From: Streptomyces stelliscabiei | GTDB taxonomy: Bacteria; Actinomycetota; Actinomycetes; Streptomycetales; Streptomycetaceae | Assembly: GCF_014873495.1 (NCBI RefSeq) | Contig: NZ_JADBGF010000001.1 | Location: 2,480,001 to 2,544,000 of the forward strand | Length of the DNA: 64,000 bases | Direction of reading: 5' to 3' | Shown: positions 32,084-42,105 of the stretch, piece by piece | Layout: every line of letters starts with the position of its first letter | How positions within the stretch are numbered: position 1 is the stretch's first letter | Position numbers and translations under genes: made by a program | Notes under the pieces: model-generated | Told to the model about the DNA's origin: nothing | The model's input: only the letters and a program-made list of their open reading frames with translations | Databases searched by the model: none

Positions 32084-33211
32084 TTACACCAGGGGGGTGA
32101 GGAAGCGGCGGAGCGTTTCCTCGTAGGCCTTCGGGTCGGCGTTCCACATGGCGCCGTGCGGGGCGTGGCGGACCGTGCGCAGGGTGACCCGGTCGGGGCG
32201 GAGGGCGGCGAGGCGCCGGGAGGGGCCCCAGGGGGCGACGGTGTCGTCGGGACCGTGGAGGAGCAGCGTCGGGGCCCGGAGACCGGAGGGGGCGGGCTCG
32301 TGGTCGGCGGGGACGGCCCGCAGTCCGGTGCGCCCCTGGGCGGCGCGGACCGCGAGGGGCAGCAGGGGGCCGGGGGTGCGGCGGGCGGTGGCGAGGGCCC
32401 GCAGGGTGGCGGCCCAGTCGAGGACCGGTGAGTCCAGCACGAGTCCGGCGACGCGGTCGCGCAGGGCGGAGCGGGTGGCGGCGTGCAGGGCCATGGTGGC
32501 GCCGGTGGACCAGCCGAGCAGGACGACGCGCTCGGCGCCGTACCGCACGGCGTACCTGAGGGCGGCGTCCACGTCCCGCCACTCGGTCTCACCGAGGTGG
32601 TTCAGGCCGTCCGGGGAGCGGGGCGCGCCCGGGTCGCCCCGGTAGGCCGGGGCGAGGACCGGGAAGTGGTGGCGGTGCAGGGCCTCCATGAGGTTCAGGG
32701 CGTGCGCGCGGGTGGCACCGAGACCGTGCACGGCGATCACCCAGGTGTCCCGGGCGGCGGGCACGAACCAGGCGGGCAGGGTGCCGAGTTCGCCGGGGAT
32801 CTCGACGTCGTCGTGGTCGAGGCCGAGCGCGGTGCGCGGGTCGCCGATGTGGAGGTCCGGGGTGAACCACACCTTGTCGCCGGGCTCCAGGGTGCCCTGG
32901 CTGACACGCTCCAGGCGGCGGACGACCGCGTCGGGGGCGTGCGGGGCGCCGTTCAGCACACCGCCGACGACCGCGTGGGAGCCGTTGCCGGTGAGGCCGT
33001 AGGTGCCGGGACGCTGGGAGGCGAAGGCCCGGGTCAGCGCGATGCGGCCGGCCGCGGTGGCGTGCACGGTCAGCCGGGGTTCCGTGGGCAGCGGTTCGCC
33101 CGGCGGCGCCTTCAGCGCGACGTCACTGGCCAGCCGGCCCGCGGCGACACTGGCCGCGCCGGCGGCGAACGCGACCCCGAGGGCCGAGGCTGCCGCTCTC
33201 ACTCCACGCAC
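32084..33211 (-). CDS. Alpha/beta hydrolase family protein
   Basis: A 375-residue protein. The N-terminus is hydrophobic with small residues (ALGVAFAAGAASVAAG) and may be a membrane anchor or signal. The hydrolase core shows WVIAVHGLGATRAHALNLM (oxyanion His-Gly), the nucleophile elbow GWSTG (Ser), an acid in LLLHGPDDTVAPWGPS, and a C-terminal HAPHGAMWN His. Substrate unknown; likely esterase or lipase-like. GTG 33211 is the most upstream start; GTG 33202 is also in frame. Confidence 0.85.
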   Translation of the reverse strand: MRGVRAAASALGVAFAAGAASVAAGRLASDVALKAPPGEPLPTEPRLTVHATAAGRIALTRAFASQRPGTYGLTGNGSHAVVGGVLNGAPHAPDAVVRRLERVSQGTLEPGDKVWFTPDLHIGDPRTALGLDHDDVEIPGELGTLPAWFVPAARDTWVIAVHGLGATRAHALNLMEALHRHHFPVLAPAYRGDPGAPRSPDGLNHLGETEWRDVDAALRYAVRYGAERVVLLGWSTGATMALHAATRSALRDRVAGLVLDSPVLDWAATLRALATARRTPGPLLPLAVRAAQGRTGLRAVPADHEPAPSGLRAPTLLLHGPDDTVAPWGPSRRLAALRPDRVTLRTVRHAPHGAMWNADPKAYEETLRRFLTPLV

Positions 33212-33362
33212 GGCTCCAGTGTCCCGGCGGACCGTGCCGGGGGCCAGTGGGCGTGCGTCGGGGAGTGACCACGCGCGCGTCGCGGAGTGCGGGCGCCCGG
33301 CCGAGTGGCTGGTGTACGCATCCCGAGGGTGCCCCGCAGGCTCGCCGCCGTCGGTCCGGAAG

Positions 33363-34103
33363 CTAGCCCGGCTGGCCGTATCCCTTGAGGCGCTCGCCCG
33401 TCTCGTTCAGCTGTTCGCGGGTGAGCAGGTGCGGGGTGAGGTGCGGGACGGTGGAGGCCTTCAGCCAGACCTGGCACATCCATTCCAGCTGGGCCGTGCG
33501 GTCGTAGGCCTCGTCGAGGGTGCCGCCGTAGGTGACTGTGCCGTGGTTCTGGAGCAGGCAGGCCGTGCGGCCCGTCAGGGCTCGGAGCATGTTCTCGGCC
33601 AGCTCCGGGGTGCCGTAGGTCGCGTAGGGGGCGACCCGGACGGGTCCGCCGAGGGCGGCGGACATGTAGTGGATCAGCGGCAGCTCGTCCACGAGGGTGG
33701 AGACGGCCGTCGCGTGCACGGCGTGAGTGTGGACGACGGCACGGGCGTCGGTGGTGGTGTGGATCGCCAGGTGCATGGGGAGTTCGCTGGTCGGGCGGAG
33801 CGTGCCGAGGACCTGCCGGCCGGAGAGGTCGACGCCCGTGACGTCGTCCGGGGTCAGGCGGTCGTACGGCACTCCCGTCGGTGTGACCAGGACGGTGTCC
33901 CCCACGCGCACGGAGACGTTGCCGGAGGTGCCGACGACCAGACCGTCGGCCACGGTCCGCCGGGCGGTGGCGACGAGTCCGTCCCACGCGCGCGCCACCT
34001 CGTGGGGCACACCGCGCCGCCCCCCGCCCCGCGCATCCCGCGGATGCCCGCCCACCTCGTCCACGCCTCGCTCGTCCGGGACGTCGCGCCGCTGCTCAGC
34101 CAT
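33363..34103 (-). CDS. Class II aldolase/adducin family protein
   Basis: A 246-residue zinc aldolase of the FucA/AraD type. GLVVGTSGNVSVR is the phosphate-binding loop, TSELPMHLAIH holds the catalytic acid, and VVHTHAVHATAVS supplies the zinc His pair; LLQNHGTVTYG contributes a further His. Family members cleave sugar phosphates such as L-fuculose-1-phosphate. ATG 34103 is chosen (MAEQRR); CAGGAT at -12 to -7 with no Shine-Dalgarno hints at leaderless expression. Divergent from pit. Confidence 0.85.
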   Translation of the reverse strand: MAEQRRDVPDERGVDEVGGHPRDARGGGRRGVPHEVARAWDGLVATARRTVADGLVVGTSGNVSVRVGDTVLVTPTGVPYDRLTPDDVTGVDLSGRQVLGTLRPTSELPMHLAIHTTTDARAVVHTHAVHATAVSTLVDELPLIHYMSAALGGPVRVAPYATYGTPELAENMLRALTGRTACLLQNHGTVTYGGTLDEAYDRTAQLEWMCQVWLKASTVPHLTPHLLTREQLNETGERLKGYGQPG

Positions 34104-34308
34104 GCCGCGATCCTGCCAGGCACCTCGCCCCCGGCGGAGGGACGGGCGACCGGATGCGGGGCGGCCGGACGCGGGGCGAAGGGCGGCCGGACCACGGCAT
34201 TCCGCCTGCGTTCGAACGTCGGGCAGCCGTCCCGTCGGACCGCACCCCGCCGCACGCGCACAAGCGGAAGGGTGGCACCTCATTCACTACACCCACGCGC
34301 CCGCCCCA

Positions 34309-34330
34309 GTTCACCTTCCGTTCATCCAGG
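34309..34330 (+). promoter_or_regulatory. Candidate PHO box upstream of the phosphate transporter
   Basis: Two adjacent 11-base units, GTTCACCTTCC (34309-34319) and GTTCATCCAGG (34320-34330), match the direct-repeat layout of Streptomyces PhoP sites (consensus GTTCACC). They lie 48 bases before the pit start. Confidence 0.7.
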
Positions 34331-34377
34331 TTGCCTACGGTCCTCATGCCACTGACGTCCGAAAGAAGCTCAGGTAA

Positions 34378-35628
<1,251 letters not shown>

Positions 35629-35659
35629 GCCCCACGACTCCCTGAGGAAGATCACCACC

Positions 35660-35881
35660 ATGCACATCGACTGGGCAGCTCTCGGCTCCGTCTTCGGAGT
35701 CAGCCTCGTGGTCACCGTGGCCCTCGTCGGCCTGTTCACCCTCGGCATCGTCGGCCTCTCCAAGCGGGAGGAGGCGTCGACCCGGGGCGACTCGGTGGCG
35801 GCGGCGACCACGGGTGCGTACGTGTGCTTCGCGCTGTGCGCGGCGGCCGTGGCGTACGGAATCTCCCTGATCATGACCTGA
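35660..35881 (+). CDS. Small two-helix membrane protein downstream of pit
   Basis: A 73-residue protein with helices around residues 8-32 (SVFGVSLVVTVALVGLFTLG) and 50-70, separated by KREEASTRGDS. It follows pit on the same strand with GAGGAAG upstream of ATG 35660 and is conserved beside pit genes in Streptomyces, from memory. The last codons and the TGA stop are part of a 23-bp tandem duplication. Possibly an accessory of the phosphate transporter; role unknown. Confidence 0.75.
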   Translation: MHIDWAALGSVFGVSLVVTVALVGLFTLGIVGLSKREEASTRGDSVAAATTGAYVCFALCAAAVAYGISLIMT

Positions 35882-35912
35882 GACCGGACATGATCATGAC
35901 CTGAGACCGGAC
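35868..35912 (+). repeat. Tandem duplication across a stop codon
   Basis: TGATCATGACCTGAGACCGG and the next two bases occur at 35868-35889 and again at 35891-35912, one base apart. The first copy contains the end and stop codon of the small membrane gene; the second is non-coding. Confidence 0.9.
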
Positions 35913-35992
35913 CTCCCGGCCTCTCGACAGCTCGACCAGCGACCCCCGACGACGTACGGCGCCCCGGGGGTCGCGCGCGTCCCGGGCCGGCG

Positions 35993-36304
35993 TCAGCGAC
36001 GCTCCGGCCCGCGGGGCCGGGGCGCGACCGGAGCGCGGTCCAGGACCCGGAGCCGCCCGGTGCCCGGGGTGAGACCCGACCACAGGCCCGCGCCGGCGGC
36101 GACGAGAACCGTCACCAGTGTCCAGACCGGACCGCGCACCTCACCCGCCGGGACGACGAGCGCCGCCAGCGCGCCCGCGCCGACGGCCAGCACCCCCATG
36201 ACCGAACAGAAGAGCGCCCAGGGCGCGGCCGCCGTCACCCACGCTCCGCGCGCGCTCCCGTACCTCGTGCCCGACGAGACCGTCCTGCTCCGCCGATCGC
36301 CCAC
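35993..36304 (-). CDS. Hypothetical two-helix membrane protein
   Basis: A 103-residue protein, helices near residues 22-46 (AAAPWALFCSVMGVLAVGAG) and 52-75, with a basic Pro/Arg-rich C-terminus. I do not recognise a family. GTG 36304 is chosen because GGGAGGTG stands immediately upstream at a good distance. It transcribes away from the cobalamin cluster and towards the pit pair, with 111 bases between stops. Confidence 0.6.
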   Translation of the reverse strand: MGDRRSRTVSSGTRYGSARGAWVTAAAPWALFCSVMGVLAVGAGALAALVVPAGEVRGPVWTLVTVLVAAGAGLWSGLTPGTGRLRVLDRAPVAPRPRGPERR

Positions 36305-36571
36305 GTGTGCACCTCCCGTCCCCCGGACGGCCCGTCGCGAGCCGCCCGTTCCGGGTCCACAGGTCCAGCCAGAAAAGCACACCACGCCGCGTGGCGGAAG
36401 ATGTACACAGAGTTCCGGGCCGGGCTCGGACCATGCGCCGCCGTTCCTCGGGGTGTTCCCGGCCGGGCCGTCGGGGAAGCGCGCGGAAGGAGCCGATTCG
36501 GGCGTCTGACGGGATTTCGGCGGTGTGGGGCTCAGCACACCGCTGCGCCGCAGGTCAACAGCAAGTTGACG
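36305..36571. other. Gene-free region before the cobalamin riboswitch
   Basis: About 270 bases that should hold the promoter of the cob operon and of the membrane gene at 35993-36304. A hairpin (36520-36527 with 36536-36543, GCGGTGTG arms) and an interrupted palindrome at 36554-36570 are the only structured elements seen. Confidence 0.6.
36554..36570. promoter_or_regulatory. Interrupted palindrome GTCAAC-N5-GTTGAC
   Basis: Perfect six-base arms around AGCAA, directly before the riboswitch, in the region expected for the promoter. It could be a repressor site. Confidence 0.45.
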
Positions 36572-36745
36572 GGTCTTCCGGGGGCGTGGTGGACTGCCGG
36601 GGCCATGTACGACGGCAGAAGAGGAAGCCGGTGCGAGTCCGGCGCGGTCCCGCCACTGTCACCGGGGGAACATCTCGAAGCGTCTCCCCGGGAGCCAGGA
36701 ACTCTCGCCGTCGGTCTCGTCGAACCAGGGCGTGGACACCCTGAG
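36572..36745 (+). promoter_or_regulatory. Adenosylcobalamin riboswitch
   Basis: Conserved cobalamin-riboswitch core: GAGGAAGCCGGTGCGAGTCC at ~36631, then the B12 box CCGCCACTGTCACCGGGG at ~36650 and GAGCCAGGAACTCTCGCC at ~36692. The boundaries are approximate. It lies directly before cobD with a 22-codon ORF in between, whose Shine-Dalgarno (GTGAGGAC) follows the aptamer closely, so control of translation is likely. Confidence 0.95.
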
Positions 36746-36760
36746 TGAGGACCTATCGCC

Positions 36761-36829
36761 ATGTGCGCCCTGTGCGGCTGCCCTTCGGGGCCCAGCGTCC
36801 GGACCCTGCCCGACCCCGTGATCGGCTGA
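36761..36829 (+). CDS. 22-codon Cys-rich sORF between the riboswitch and cobD
   Basis: ATG 36761 to TGA 36829 encodes MCALCGCPSGPSVRTLPDPV plus Ile-Gly. A GAGGAC ribosome site is about ten bases upstream, nearly every codon after the ATG ends in G or C, and the stop lies four bases before the cobD GTG, which lacks its own Shine-Dalgarno. The CxxCxC motif could bind a metal. It may be a leader through which the riboswitch controls cobD by translational coupling. No homologue known to me. Confidence 0.6.
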   Translation: MCALCGCPSGPSVRTLPDPVIG

Positions 36830-36833
36830 ACCG

Positions 36834-37805
36834 GTGCGTGCCGATCGCGTCTTCGCGTACGGCGCGGCCGCCGGGCTCCTCGGTGATCTGCTGTTCGGCG
36901 ATCCGCGCCGGGGGCATCCGGTCGCGGCGTTCGGGCGGGCCGCCGGTGCGGTGGAGCGGGTGCTGTGGCGGGACCACCGGGGGTGGGGCGCGCTGCACAC
37001 CGCGGTGTGCGCGGGCGGCGCCGTCGCGCTGGGGGCCGCCGCCTCGGCCGCCGTGCGGCCGTCGCGGATCGCGTCCCTCGGACTGACCGCCGCCGCCACC
37101 TGGGCCGTCGTCGGGGGGACCTCGCTCGGGCGGGAGGCGCGGACGATCGCGCGGTTCCTCGACGCGGGCGATGTCGAGGGCGCGCGGGGCCGGTTGCCCC
37201 ATCTGTGCGGACGGGATCCGCAGGCGCTCGACCCGGACGGGATCGCGCGGGCGGTCGTGGAGTCCGTCGCCGAGAACACGTCCGACGCGGTGGTGGGGGC
37301 GCTCGTGTGGGGGGCCGTCGGCGGGGTGCCCGGGCTCGTGGGGTTCCGGGCCGTGAACACCTTGGACGCCATGGTCGGACACCGGTCGCGGCGCTACCGG
37401 CGCTACGGGTGGGCCTCCGCACGGCTGGACGACGTGGCGGGGTGGCCGGGGGCCCGGCTGACCGCCTTGCTGGCCACCGCCGCCGGCGGGGATCCCCGGG
37501 GGGCGGTGCGGGCCTGGCGGGCGGACGCGGGCAGGCATCCGAGTCCCAACGCGGGGCCCGTGGAGGCGTCGTTCGCGGGGGCGCTCGGAGTGCGGTTGGG
37601 GGGCACGTTGTCGTACGGGGGGCGGGTCGAGCACCGGCCCGTGCTCAATGGGGAGGGGCGGGCCGTCGGCGTCGGGGACATCGAACGGGCCGTCCGGCTG
37701 TCCCGCAGGGTGAGTTGGCTCGCCCTGGGGGTCAGCGCGGGTGCGGCGATGGTGCGGGGGCGGGTCGCGGGGCGGCCGGCACGGCGGGCGAGGAGTCAGG
37801 GATGA
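36834..37805 (+). CDS. cobD: Adenosylcobinamide-phosphate synthase
   Basis: A 323-residue integral membrane protein (CobD/CbiB) that joins aminopropanol phosphate to adenosylcobyric acid. [20 protein letters not shown] at the N-terminus, [20 protein letters not shown] and [15 protein letters not shown] are diagnostic, and [19 protein letters not shown] lies near the end. GTG 36834 follows the small Cys-rich ORF, and the stop overlaps cobQ as ATGA. First large gene of the riboswitch-controlled operon. Confidence 0.95.
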   Translation: MRADRVFAYGAAAGLLGDLLFGDPRRGHPVAAFGRAAGAVERVLWRDHRGWGALHTAVCAGGAVALGAAASAAVRPSRIASLGLTAAATWAVVGGTSLGREARTIARFLDAGDVEGARGRLPHLCGRDPQALDPDGIARAVVESVAENTSDAVVGALVWGAVGGVPGLVGFRAVNTLDAMVGHRSRRYRRYGWASARLDDVAGWPGARLTALLATAAGGDPRGAVRAWRADAGRHPSPNAGPVEASFAGALGVRLGGTLSYGGRVEHRPVLNGEGRAVGVGDIERAVRLSRRVSWLALGVSAGAAMVRGRVAGRPARRARSQG

Positions 37806-39328
37806 GTGGCGGGTTGCTGGTCGCCGGGACCACCTCCGATGCCGGGAAGAGCGTGGTGACCGCCGGGATCTGCCGGTGGCTCGTGCGGCAGGGGGTGAAG
37901 GTCGCGCCCTTCAAGGCGCAGAACATGTCGCTCAACTCCTTCGTGACGAAGGAGGGCGCCGAGATCGGGCGGGCGCAGGCCATGCAGGCCCAGGCCTGCC
38001 GGGTGGAGCCGACCGCGCTCATGAACCCCGTCCTGCTGAAGCCCGGTGGTGAGCGCAGCAGTCAGGTGGTGCTGCTCGGGAAGCCCGTGGGCGAGATGAG
38101 TGCGCGCGGGTACCACGGCGGGCGGCAACAGCGCCTGCTCGGGACCGTGTTGGACTGTCTCGCCGAGTTGCGGGGCACGTATGACGCGGTGATCTGTGAG
38201 GGGGCCGGCTCCCCCGCCGAGATCAATCTCCGGCGGACCGACATCGTCAACATGGGGATCGCCCGGAACGCCGGGCTCCCCGTGCTCGTCGTCGGCGACA
38301 TCGACCGCGGTGGGGTCTTCGCGTCCTTCTTCGGGACCGTGGCGCTGCTCTCGCCCGAGGACCAGGCACTCGTCGCCGGGTTCCTCGTCAACAAGTTCCG
38401 GGGCGACGTCTCCCTGCTGGAGCCGGGGCTGGACATGCTGCACGGGCTCACCGGGCGGCGGACCTACGGCGTGCTGCCGTTCCGGCACGGGCTCGGGATC
38501 GACGAGGAGGACGGGCTGCGCGTCTCGCTGCGCGGGACGGTCCGCGAGTCGAACGTGGCACCGCCCGTCGGGGAGGACGTCCTGCGGGTCGCCGTGTGCG
38601 CGGTGCCGCTGATGTCCAACTTCACCGACGTGGACGCCCTCGCCGCCGAACCCGGAGTCGTCGTGCGGTTCGTGGACCGGGCCGAGGAACTGGCCGACGC
38701 GGACCTCGTCGTGGTGCCGGGGACCCGGGGAACGGTGCGGGCGCTGGAGTGGCTGCGGGAGCGGGGCCTGGCCGACGCCCTCACGCGGCGCGCCGCCGAG
38801 GGGCGGCCGGTGCTCGGCGTCTGCGGCGGGTTCCAGGTCCTCGGGGAGCACATCGAGGACGACGTCGAGAGCCGGCGGGGGCACGTCGACGGGCTCGGAC
38901 TCCTCCCCGTCCGCGTACGGTTCGCCCCGGAGAAGACACTCACCCGCCCCGTCGGGGAGGGCCTCGGGGAGCGCGTCGAGGGGTACGAGATCCACCACGG
39001 GGTCGCCGACGTACTGGGCGGGGAGCCCTTCCTCGACGGGTGCCGGGTCGGACAGGTCTGGGGCACGCACTGGCACGGTTCGCTGGAGTCGGACGGGTTC
39101 CGGCGGGCCTTCCTGCGGGAGGTGGCGGCGGCCTCCGGGCGCCGTTTCGTACCGGCCGCCGACACCTCCTTCGCCGCGCTGCGCGAGGAGCAGCTGGACC
39201 GGCTCGGCGACCTGATCGAGGAACACGCGGACACGGACGCGCTGTGGCGGCTCATCGAGTCGGGCGCGCCGAAGGGTCTGCCGTTCGTGCCGCCGGGGGC
39301 TCCCGGAACGCCGGGAGCGTCCGGATGA
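37802..39328 (+). CDS. cobQ: Cobyric acid synthase
   Basis: A 508-residue glutamine-dependent amidotransferase (CobQ/CbiP) amidating four side chains of adenosylcobyrinic a,c-diamide. The N-terminal ATPase domain starts [20 protein letters not shown] and has [13 protein letters not shown]; the C-terminal class I GATase domain has catalytic Cys341 in GVCGGFQ and an EIHHG motif with its His. Overlaps cobD by ATGA and the 28-codon ORF by ATGA. Length normal. Confidence 0.96.
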   Translation: MSGGLLVAGTTSDAGKSVVTAGICRWLVRQGVKVAPFKAQNMSLNSFVTKEGAEIGRAQAMQAQACRVEPTALMNPVLLKPGGERSSQVVLLGKPVGEMSARGYHGGRQQRLLGTVLDCLAELRGTYDAVICEGAGSPAEINLRRTDIVNMGIARNAGLPVLVVGDIDRGGVFASFFGTVALLSPEDQALVAGFLVNKFRGDVSLLEPGLDMLHGLTGRRTYGVLPFRHGLGIDEEDGLRVSLRGTVRESNVAPPVGEDVLRVAVCAVPLMSNFTDVDALAAEPGVVVRFVDRAEELADADLVVVPGTRGTVRALEWLRERGLADALTRRAAEGRPVLGVCGGFQVLGEHIEDDVESRRGHVDGLGLLPVRVRFAPEKTLTRPVGEGLGERVEGYEIHHGVADVLGGEPFLDGCRVGQVWGTHWHGSLESDGFRRAFLREVAAASGRRFVPAADTSFAALREEQLDRLGDLIEEHADTDALWRLIESGAPKGLPFVPPGAPGTPGASG

Positions 39329-39411
39329 CGGGCACGGGCTCGCTGTGGAACGACCGGCCGCGGGTCAACCGCCCGCGGCCGGAGGGTGACTTGGAGGGCG
39401 ACGCAAAGTGA
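39325..39411 (+). CDS. 28-residue sORF linking cobQ to the chelatase gene
   Basis: ATG 39325 overlaps the cobQ stop (ATGA) and its TGA overlaps the GTG of the chelatase gene (GTGA), the same junctions as real genes in this operon. All but two of 28 codons end in G or C. The peptide ([20 protein letters not shown], then GDLEGDAK) is charged and has no recognised motif. It may be a coupling ORF, a small subunit or the scar of a deleted gene. Confidence 0.6.
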   Translation: MTGTGSLWNDRPRVNRPRPEGDLEGDAK

Positions 39412-41501
39412 GTGTTCCGTTTCCGTTCACGGCCGTCGTCGGCCAGGACGACCTGCGCCTGGCGCTGCTGCTGAACGCGGTGTCGCCGGCGGTCGGCGGT
39501 GTGCTGGTACGCGGCGAGAAGGGCACCGCCAAGAGCACCGCCGTGCGGGCGCTCGCGGCGCTGCTGCCGGAGGTGGAGGTCGTCGCCGGGTGCCGGTTCT
39601 CGTGCGACCCCGCGAAACCGGACCCCGCGTGCCCGGACGGGCCGCACGAACCGGCGTTCGAGACGCGGCCGGCGCGCATGGTCGAGCTGCCCGTCGGCGC
39701 CTCCGAGGACCGGCTCGTCGGCGCCCTCGACATCGAGCGGGCGCTGTCGGAGGGCGTGAAGGCCTTCGAGCCGGGCCTCCTCGCCGACGCGCACCGGGGC
39801 ATCCTGTACGTCGACGAGGTCAACCTGCTCCACGACCACCTCGTCGACCTGCTGCTCGACGCCGCCGCGATGGGCGCCTCGTACGTGGAGCGCGAGGGCG
39901 TCTCCGTACGGCATGCCGCGCGGTTCCTGCTGGTCGGGACGATGAACCCCGAGGAGGGCGAGCTGCGGCCGCAGTTGCTCGACAGGTTCGGGCTGACCGT
40001 GGAGGTCGCGGCCTCGCGGGAGCCGGACCAGCGGGTGGAGGTCGTCCGGCGGCGGCTCGCCTACGACGACGACCCGGCGGCCTTCACGGCCCGTTGGGCG
40101 GACCAGGAGGCCGACGTACGGCAACGGGTGGTCGCCGCGCGGGAGTTGCTGCCGTCCGTGGTGCTGGGCGACGGGGTGCTGCGCCAGATCGCGGCGACCT
40201 GTGCGGCCTTCGAGGTGGACGGGATGCGGGCCGACATTGTCATGGCCCGCACGGCGACCGCGCTGGCCGCGTGGGCCGGGCGGACCGAGGTGCTCGCGGA
40301 GGACGTGCGGCAGGCGGCGCTGCTGGCGCTGCCGCACCGGCGACGGCGGAACCCCTTCGACGCGCCGGGGCTCGACGAGGACAAGCTCGACGAGACCCTG
40401 GAGGAGTTCGCGGAGCCCCCGCGGGACCCGCAGGACCCGCAGGACCCGCAGGACCCGGAGGATCCGCACAACCCTCGGGACGAGGATCCCGATCCCGACG
40501 GGCCCGGTGGCGGCGGGCAGCCGCCCTCCTCCGAGCCCGACGGGCCGCAGGGCGGCGACGGCGCAGCGCGACCCGAGCACGGGGAGGGCGTGCCGGCTCA
40601 GGCGCCGGCCGCCGGGGAGCAGTCGGCCGTACGGGCCGCCGAGCCCTTTCGGACGAAGGTGCTGAGCGTGCCGGGGCTCGGGGAGGGTGCCGCCGGGCGG
40701 CGTTCGCGGGCGCGGACCGAGCACGGGCGCACCACCGGGGCGCGCCGGCCGCGCGGCACGCTGACCAAGCTGCATCTGGCGGCGACCGTGCGGGCGGCGG
40801 CCCCGCATCAGCGGACGCGGGGCCGGTCCGGGCCGGGGCTGGTGGTCCGCCGGGACGATCTGCGGCAGGCGACCCGGGAGGGGCGTGAGGGCAATCTCGT
40901 GCTGTTCGTGGTCGACGCCTCCGGGTCGATGGCGGCGCGGCAGCGGATGAGCGCCGTGAAGGGCGCGGTGCTGTCGCTGCTCCTCGACGCCTATCAGCGG
41001 CGGGACAAGGTGGGGCTGGTGACCTTCCGGGGGTCGGCGGCCGAGGTGGCGCTGCCGCCGACCTCGTCCGTGGACGCGGCGGCGACCCGGCTGGAGTCGC
41101 TGCCGACGGGCGGGCGGACGCCGCTCGCCGCCGGGCTGCTGAAGGCGCACGACGTCCTGCGGGTGGAACGGCTGCGGGACCCCGCGCGCCGCCCGCTGGT
41201 CGTGGTGGTCACCGACGGCCGGGCGACCGGCGGCCCGGAGCCCGTCGCGCTCGCGGAGCGGGCGGCACGGCTGTTCGCGGCCGAGGGGACCGCGTCCGTG
41301 GTCGTCGACTGCGAGTCGGGCCATGTCCGGCTCGGGCTCGCCGGCCGGCTCGCGGGTGAACTGGGCGGTACGGCGGTGACGTTGGACGAGTTGCGGGCGG
41401 ACTCGATCGCCGGGCTGGTACGGGATGTGCGGGGCACGCAGAAACCGCAGGGAACACAGCGAACGCAGGGAACGCAGAAAGCTCCGAGGAGGGCCGCGTA
41501 G
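39408..41501 (+). CDS. Fused ChlI/ChlD-type magnesium/cobalt chelatase subunit
   Basis: A 697-residue AAA+ protein. The N-terminal ATPase has Walker A GEKGTAKST (36-44) and Walker B GILYVDEVNLL; a central acidic Pro-rich linker includes DPQDPQDPQDPED; a C-terminal von Willebrand A domain has MIDAS Asp503 in DASGSMAAR and the conserved GGRTPLAAGL. This is the putative cobaltochelatase ATPase of actinobacteria, working with CobN to insert cobalt; cobN is not present in the window. It ends in a GTQ-repeat tail. Confidence 0.92.
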   Translation: MSVPFPFTAVVGQDDLRLALLLNAVSPAVGGVLVRGEKGTAKSTAVRALAALLPEVEVVAGCRFSCDPAKPDPACPDGPHEPAFETRPARMVELPVGASEDRLVGALDIERALSEGVKAFEPGLLADAHRGILYVDEVNLLHDHLVDLLLDAAAMGASYVEREGVSVRHAARFLLVGTMNPEEGELRPQLLDRFGLTVEVAASREPDQRVEVVRRRLAYDDDPAAFTARWADQEADVRQRVVAARELLPSVVLGDGVLRQIAATCAAFEVDGMRADIVMARTATALAAWAGRTEVLAEDVRQAALLALPHRRRRNPFDAPGLDEDKLDETLEEFAEPPRDPQDPQDPQDPEDPHNPRDEDPDPDGPGGGGQPPSSEPDGPQGGDGAARPEHGEGVPAQAPAAGEQSAVRAAEPFRTKVLSVPGLGEGAAGRRSRARTEHGRTTGARRPRGTLTKLHLAATVRAAAPHQRTRGRSGPGLVVRRDDLRQATREGREGNLVLFVVDASGSMAARQRMSAVKGAVLSLLLDAYQRRDKVGLVTFRGSAAEVALPPTSSVDAAATRLESLPTGGRTPLAAGLLKAHDVLRVERLRDPARRPLVVVVTDGRATGGPEPVALAERAARLFAAEGTASVVVDCESGHVRLGLAGRLAGELGGTAVTLDELRADSIAGLVRDVRGTQKPQGTQRTQGTQKAPRRAA
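40425..40460 (+). repeat. 9-bp tandem repeat inside the chelatase linker
   Basis: Four in-frame units of GACCCGCAG (the last is GACCCGGAG) encode DPQ-DPQ-DPQ-DPE between the ATPase and vWA domains. Length variation here would not shift the frame. Confidence 0.9.
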
Positions 41502-42101
41502 ATGCCGCAGGGACAGCCGAGTGTCGTACCGGACGACGGACTGACGACACGTCAGCGCCGGAACCGTCCGCTGGTGTTCGTGCACACGGGCATAGGCAAG
41601 GGCAAGTCCACCGCCGCGTTCGGGCTCGCGCTGCGCGCCTGGAACCAGGGGTGGCCGATCGGGGTGTTCCAGTTCGTCAAGTCGGCGAAGTGGAAGGTCG
41701 GCGAGGAGAACGCGCTGCGGGTGCTCGGGGCGTCCGGTGAGGGCGGGTCCGTGGACTGGCACAAGATGGGCGAGGGCTGGTCCTGGGTGCAGCGGGATGG
41801 GCAGATGGACAACGAGGACAAGGCCCGCGAGGGCTGGGAGCAGGTCAAGCGGGACCTGGCGGCCGAGACGTACAAGCTCTACGTGCTGGACGAGTTCGCG
41901 TACCCGCTGCACTGGGGGTGGATCGACACCGACGAGGTGATCGAGGTGCTGCGCGACCGGCCCGGGACCCAGCATGTCGTCATCACCGGGCGGAACGCGC
42001 CGGACAAGCTCCTCGACTTCGCGGACCTGGTGACCGACATGTCGAAGGTCAAGCACCCCATGGACGCGGGCCAGAAGGGCCAGCGGGGCATCGAGTGGTG
42101 A
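41502..42101 (+). CDS. cobO: Cob(I)yrinic acid a,c-diamide adenosyltransferase
   Basis: A 199-residue CobA/BtuR-type corrinoid adenosyltransferase attaching the 5'-deoxyadenosyl group from ATP to cobalt. The P-loop variant HTGIGKGKSTAAFGLALR is at 28-45; GVFQFVKSAKW, YVLDEFAYPLHWGW and HVVITGRNAPDKLLDFADLV follow in family order. ATG 41502 directly follows the chelatase TAG. Complete. Confidence 0.96.
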   Translation: MPQGQPSVVPDDGLTTRQRRNRPLVFVHTGIGKGKSTAAFGLALRAWNQGWPIGVFQFVKSAKWKVGEENALRVLGASGEGGSVDWHKMGEGWSWVQRDGQMDNEDKAREGWEQVKRDLAAETYKLYVLDEFAYPLHWGWIDTDEVIEVLRDRPGTQHVVITGRNAPDKLLDFADLVTDMSKVKHPMDAGQKGQRGIEW

Positions 42102-42105
42102 CGTC

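Noticed and set aside
35868..35912. The 22-bp duplicate considered as an attachment site or target-site duplication
   Set aside because: Copies are one base apart with nothing between, and no integrase or transposase is nearby.
41430..41501. GTQ-type repeats at the chelatase C-terminus considered as a frameshift artefact
   Set aside because: The repeat keeps frame to the TAG directly adjacent to cobO and codon bias is normal, so it is likely a natural tail.
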